This document shows, one piece after another, positions 5,273-5,312 of a DNA stretch of 5,312 nt (positions are counted from its first letter, which is position 1; each line of letters begins with the position of its first letter). This stretch comes from an uncultured Erysipelotrichaceae bacterium. Its GTDB lineage: Bacteria > Bacillota_I > Bacilli_A > RF39 > UBA660. Made by a program: the position numbers and the translations under genes. The notes beneath the pieces are model-generated. The model had not been told where the DNA came from and did no database searches. It saw only the letters and a program-made list of their open reading frames with translations. The stretch spans positions 1 to 5,312 of the forward strand of contig CADBLY010000033.1 of assembly GCA_902795725.1 (NCBI GenBank), written 5' to 3'.

Positions 5273-5312
5273 TTTTCTGCTTCATAGAAATCTAAGACTT
5301 CTCCACAGACCA

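Larger units (their letters stand above)
5183..5312. other. Right-edge stretch without a recognised gene; possible end of a mobile element
   Basis: No gene is recognised after the uppP terminator. From 5251 to the edge, 27 of 62 bases are G or C, well above the AT-rich neighbours. A minus-strand frame stays open from the right edge (codon 5310-5308) to TGA at 5113-5115, encoding VCGEVLDFYEAENVNREVHR and about 45 further residues. Only its first ~25 codons lie in the GC-richer part; the rest runs back through the uppP terminator, so the whole frame is unlikely to be one gene. Composition and the hairpin suggest foreign DNA, possibly the 3' end of a transposon gene. Confidence 0.35.

Noticed and set aside
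5251..5290. Signal recognition particle RNA, from GAAGCAG and GTGAACC on the minus strand.
   Set aside because: The two motifs are in the wrong order and the conserved CAGGTCCGGAAGGAAGCAGC core is absent.
5250..5312. tRNA, because the window ends in GACCA and contains GGTTCAC.
   Set aside because: GGTTC is not at the T-loop distance from CCA, no acceptor or anticodon stems pair, and GGTTCAC is fully used in the local hairpin.

Overview
The window is very AT-rich, with A/T-biased codons and short gaps between genes. It uses the standard bacterial code: TGG is used for Trp, and TGA is a real stop for the gene ending at 3986. Peptidoglycan-related genes (an Amidase_3/LysM protein and UppP), a clostridia/bacilli-type RlmD-family rRNA methyltransferase, and TATAAT/TACAAT promoters with AGGTG-type ribosome sites point to a low-GC Firmicute or an uncultured wall-bearing relative (Bacilli, Erysipelotrichia or RF39-like). 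This is inference from family resemblance, not a database match.

Layout. (1) 1-162 is the C-terminal tail of a protein that looks like a large serine recombinase, closed by a strong terminator at 172-210. (2) About 20 bp later, at 223, an N-acetylmuramoyl-L-alanine amidase reading frame begins abruptly in the middle of its catalytic domain. All zinc ligands are missing, while the rest of the domain and four LysM repeats are intact. The simplest reading is one end of an integrated element, with the recombinase next to its attachment site, inserted in the amidase gene at the conserved NA-x-GG-DGAE segment. (3) A hairpin at 1145-1177 serves this gene and the convergent genes to its right. (4) 1177-2075 (minus strand) is a two-gene unit of unrecognised proteins, each ending in one C-terminal membrane helix, with its own promoter. 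(5) 2196-4204 (minus strand) is a three-gene operon: a two-helix membrane protein, a soluble protein weakly resembling DUF3603/UPF0736, and the 23S rRNA uracil-C5 methyltransferase. (6) 4293-5093 (plus strand) is uppP (bacA), divergent from that operon across an 88-bp region carrying both promoters. (7) 5094-5312 holds an unusually long hairpin with a T8 tail. After it comes a locally GC-richer stretch with a perfect 8-bp hairpin that may be the end of another mobile element running out of the window.

How the genes work together. The amidase and UppP both belong to cell-wall metabolism (peptidoglycan cleavage and lipid-carrier recycling), but they are separate transcription units. RlmD-type methylation belongs to ribosome maturation and is not obviously linked to its operon partners. 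No defence system, CRISPR array, tRNA or rRNA was seen. The most interesting point is the recombinase/amidase junction at the left.
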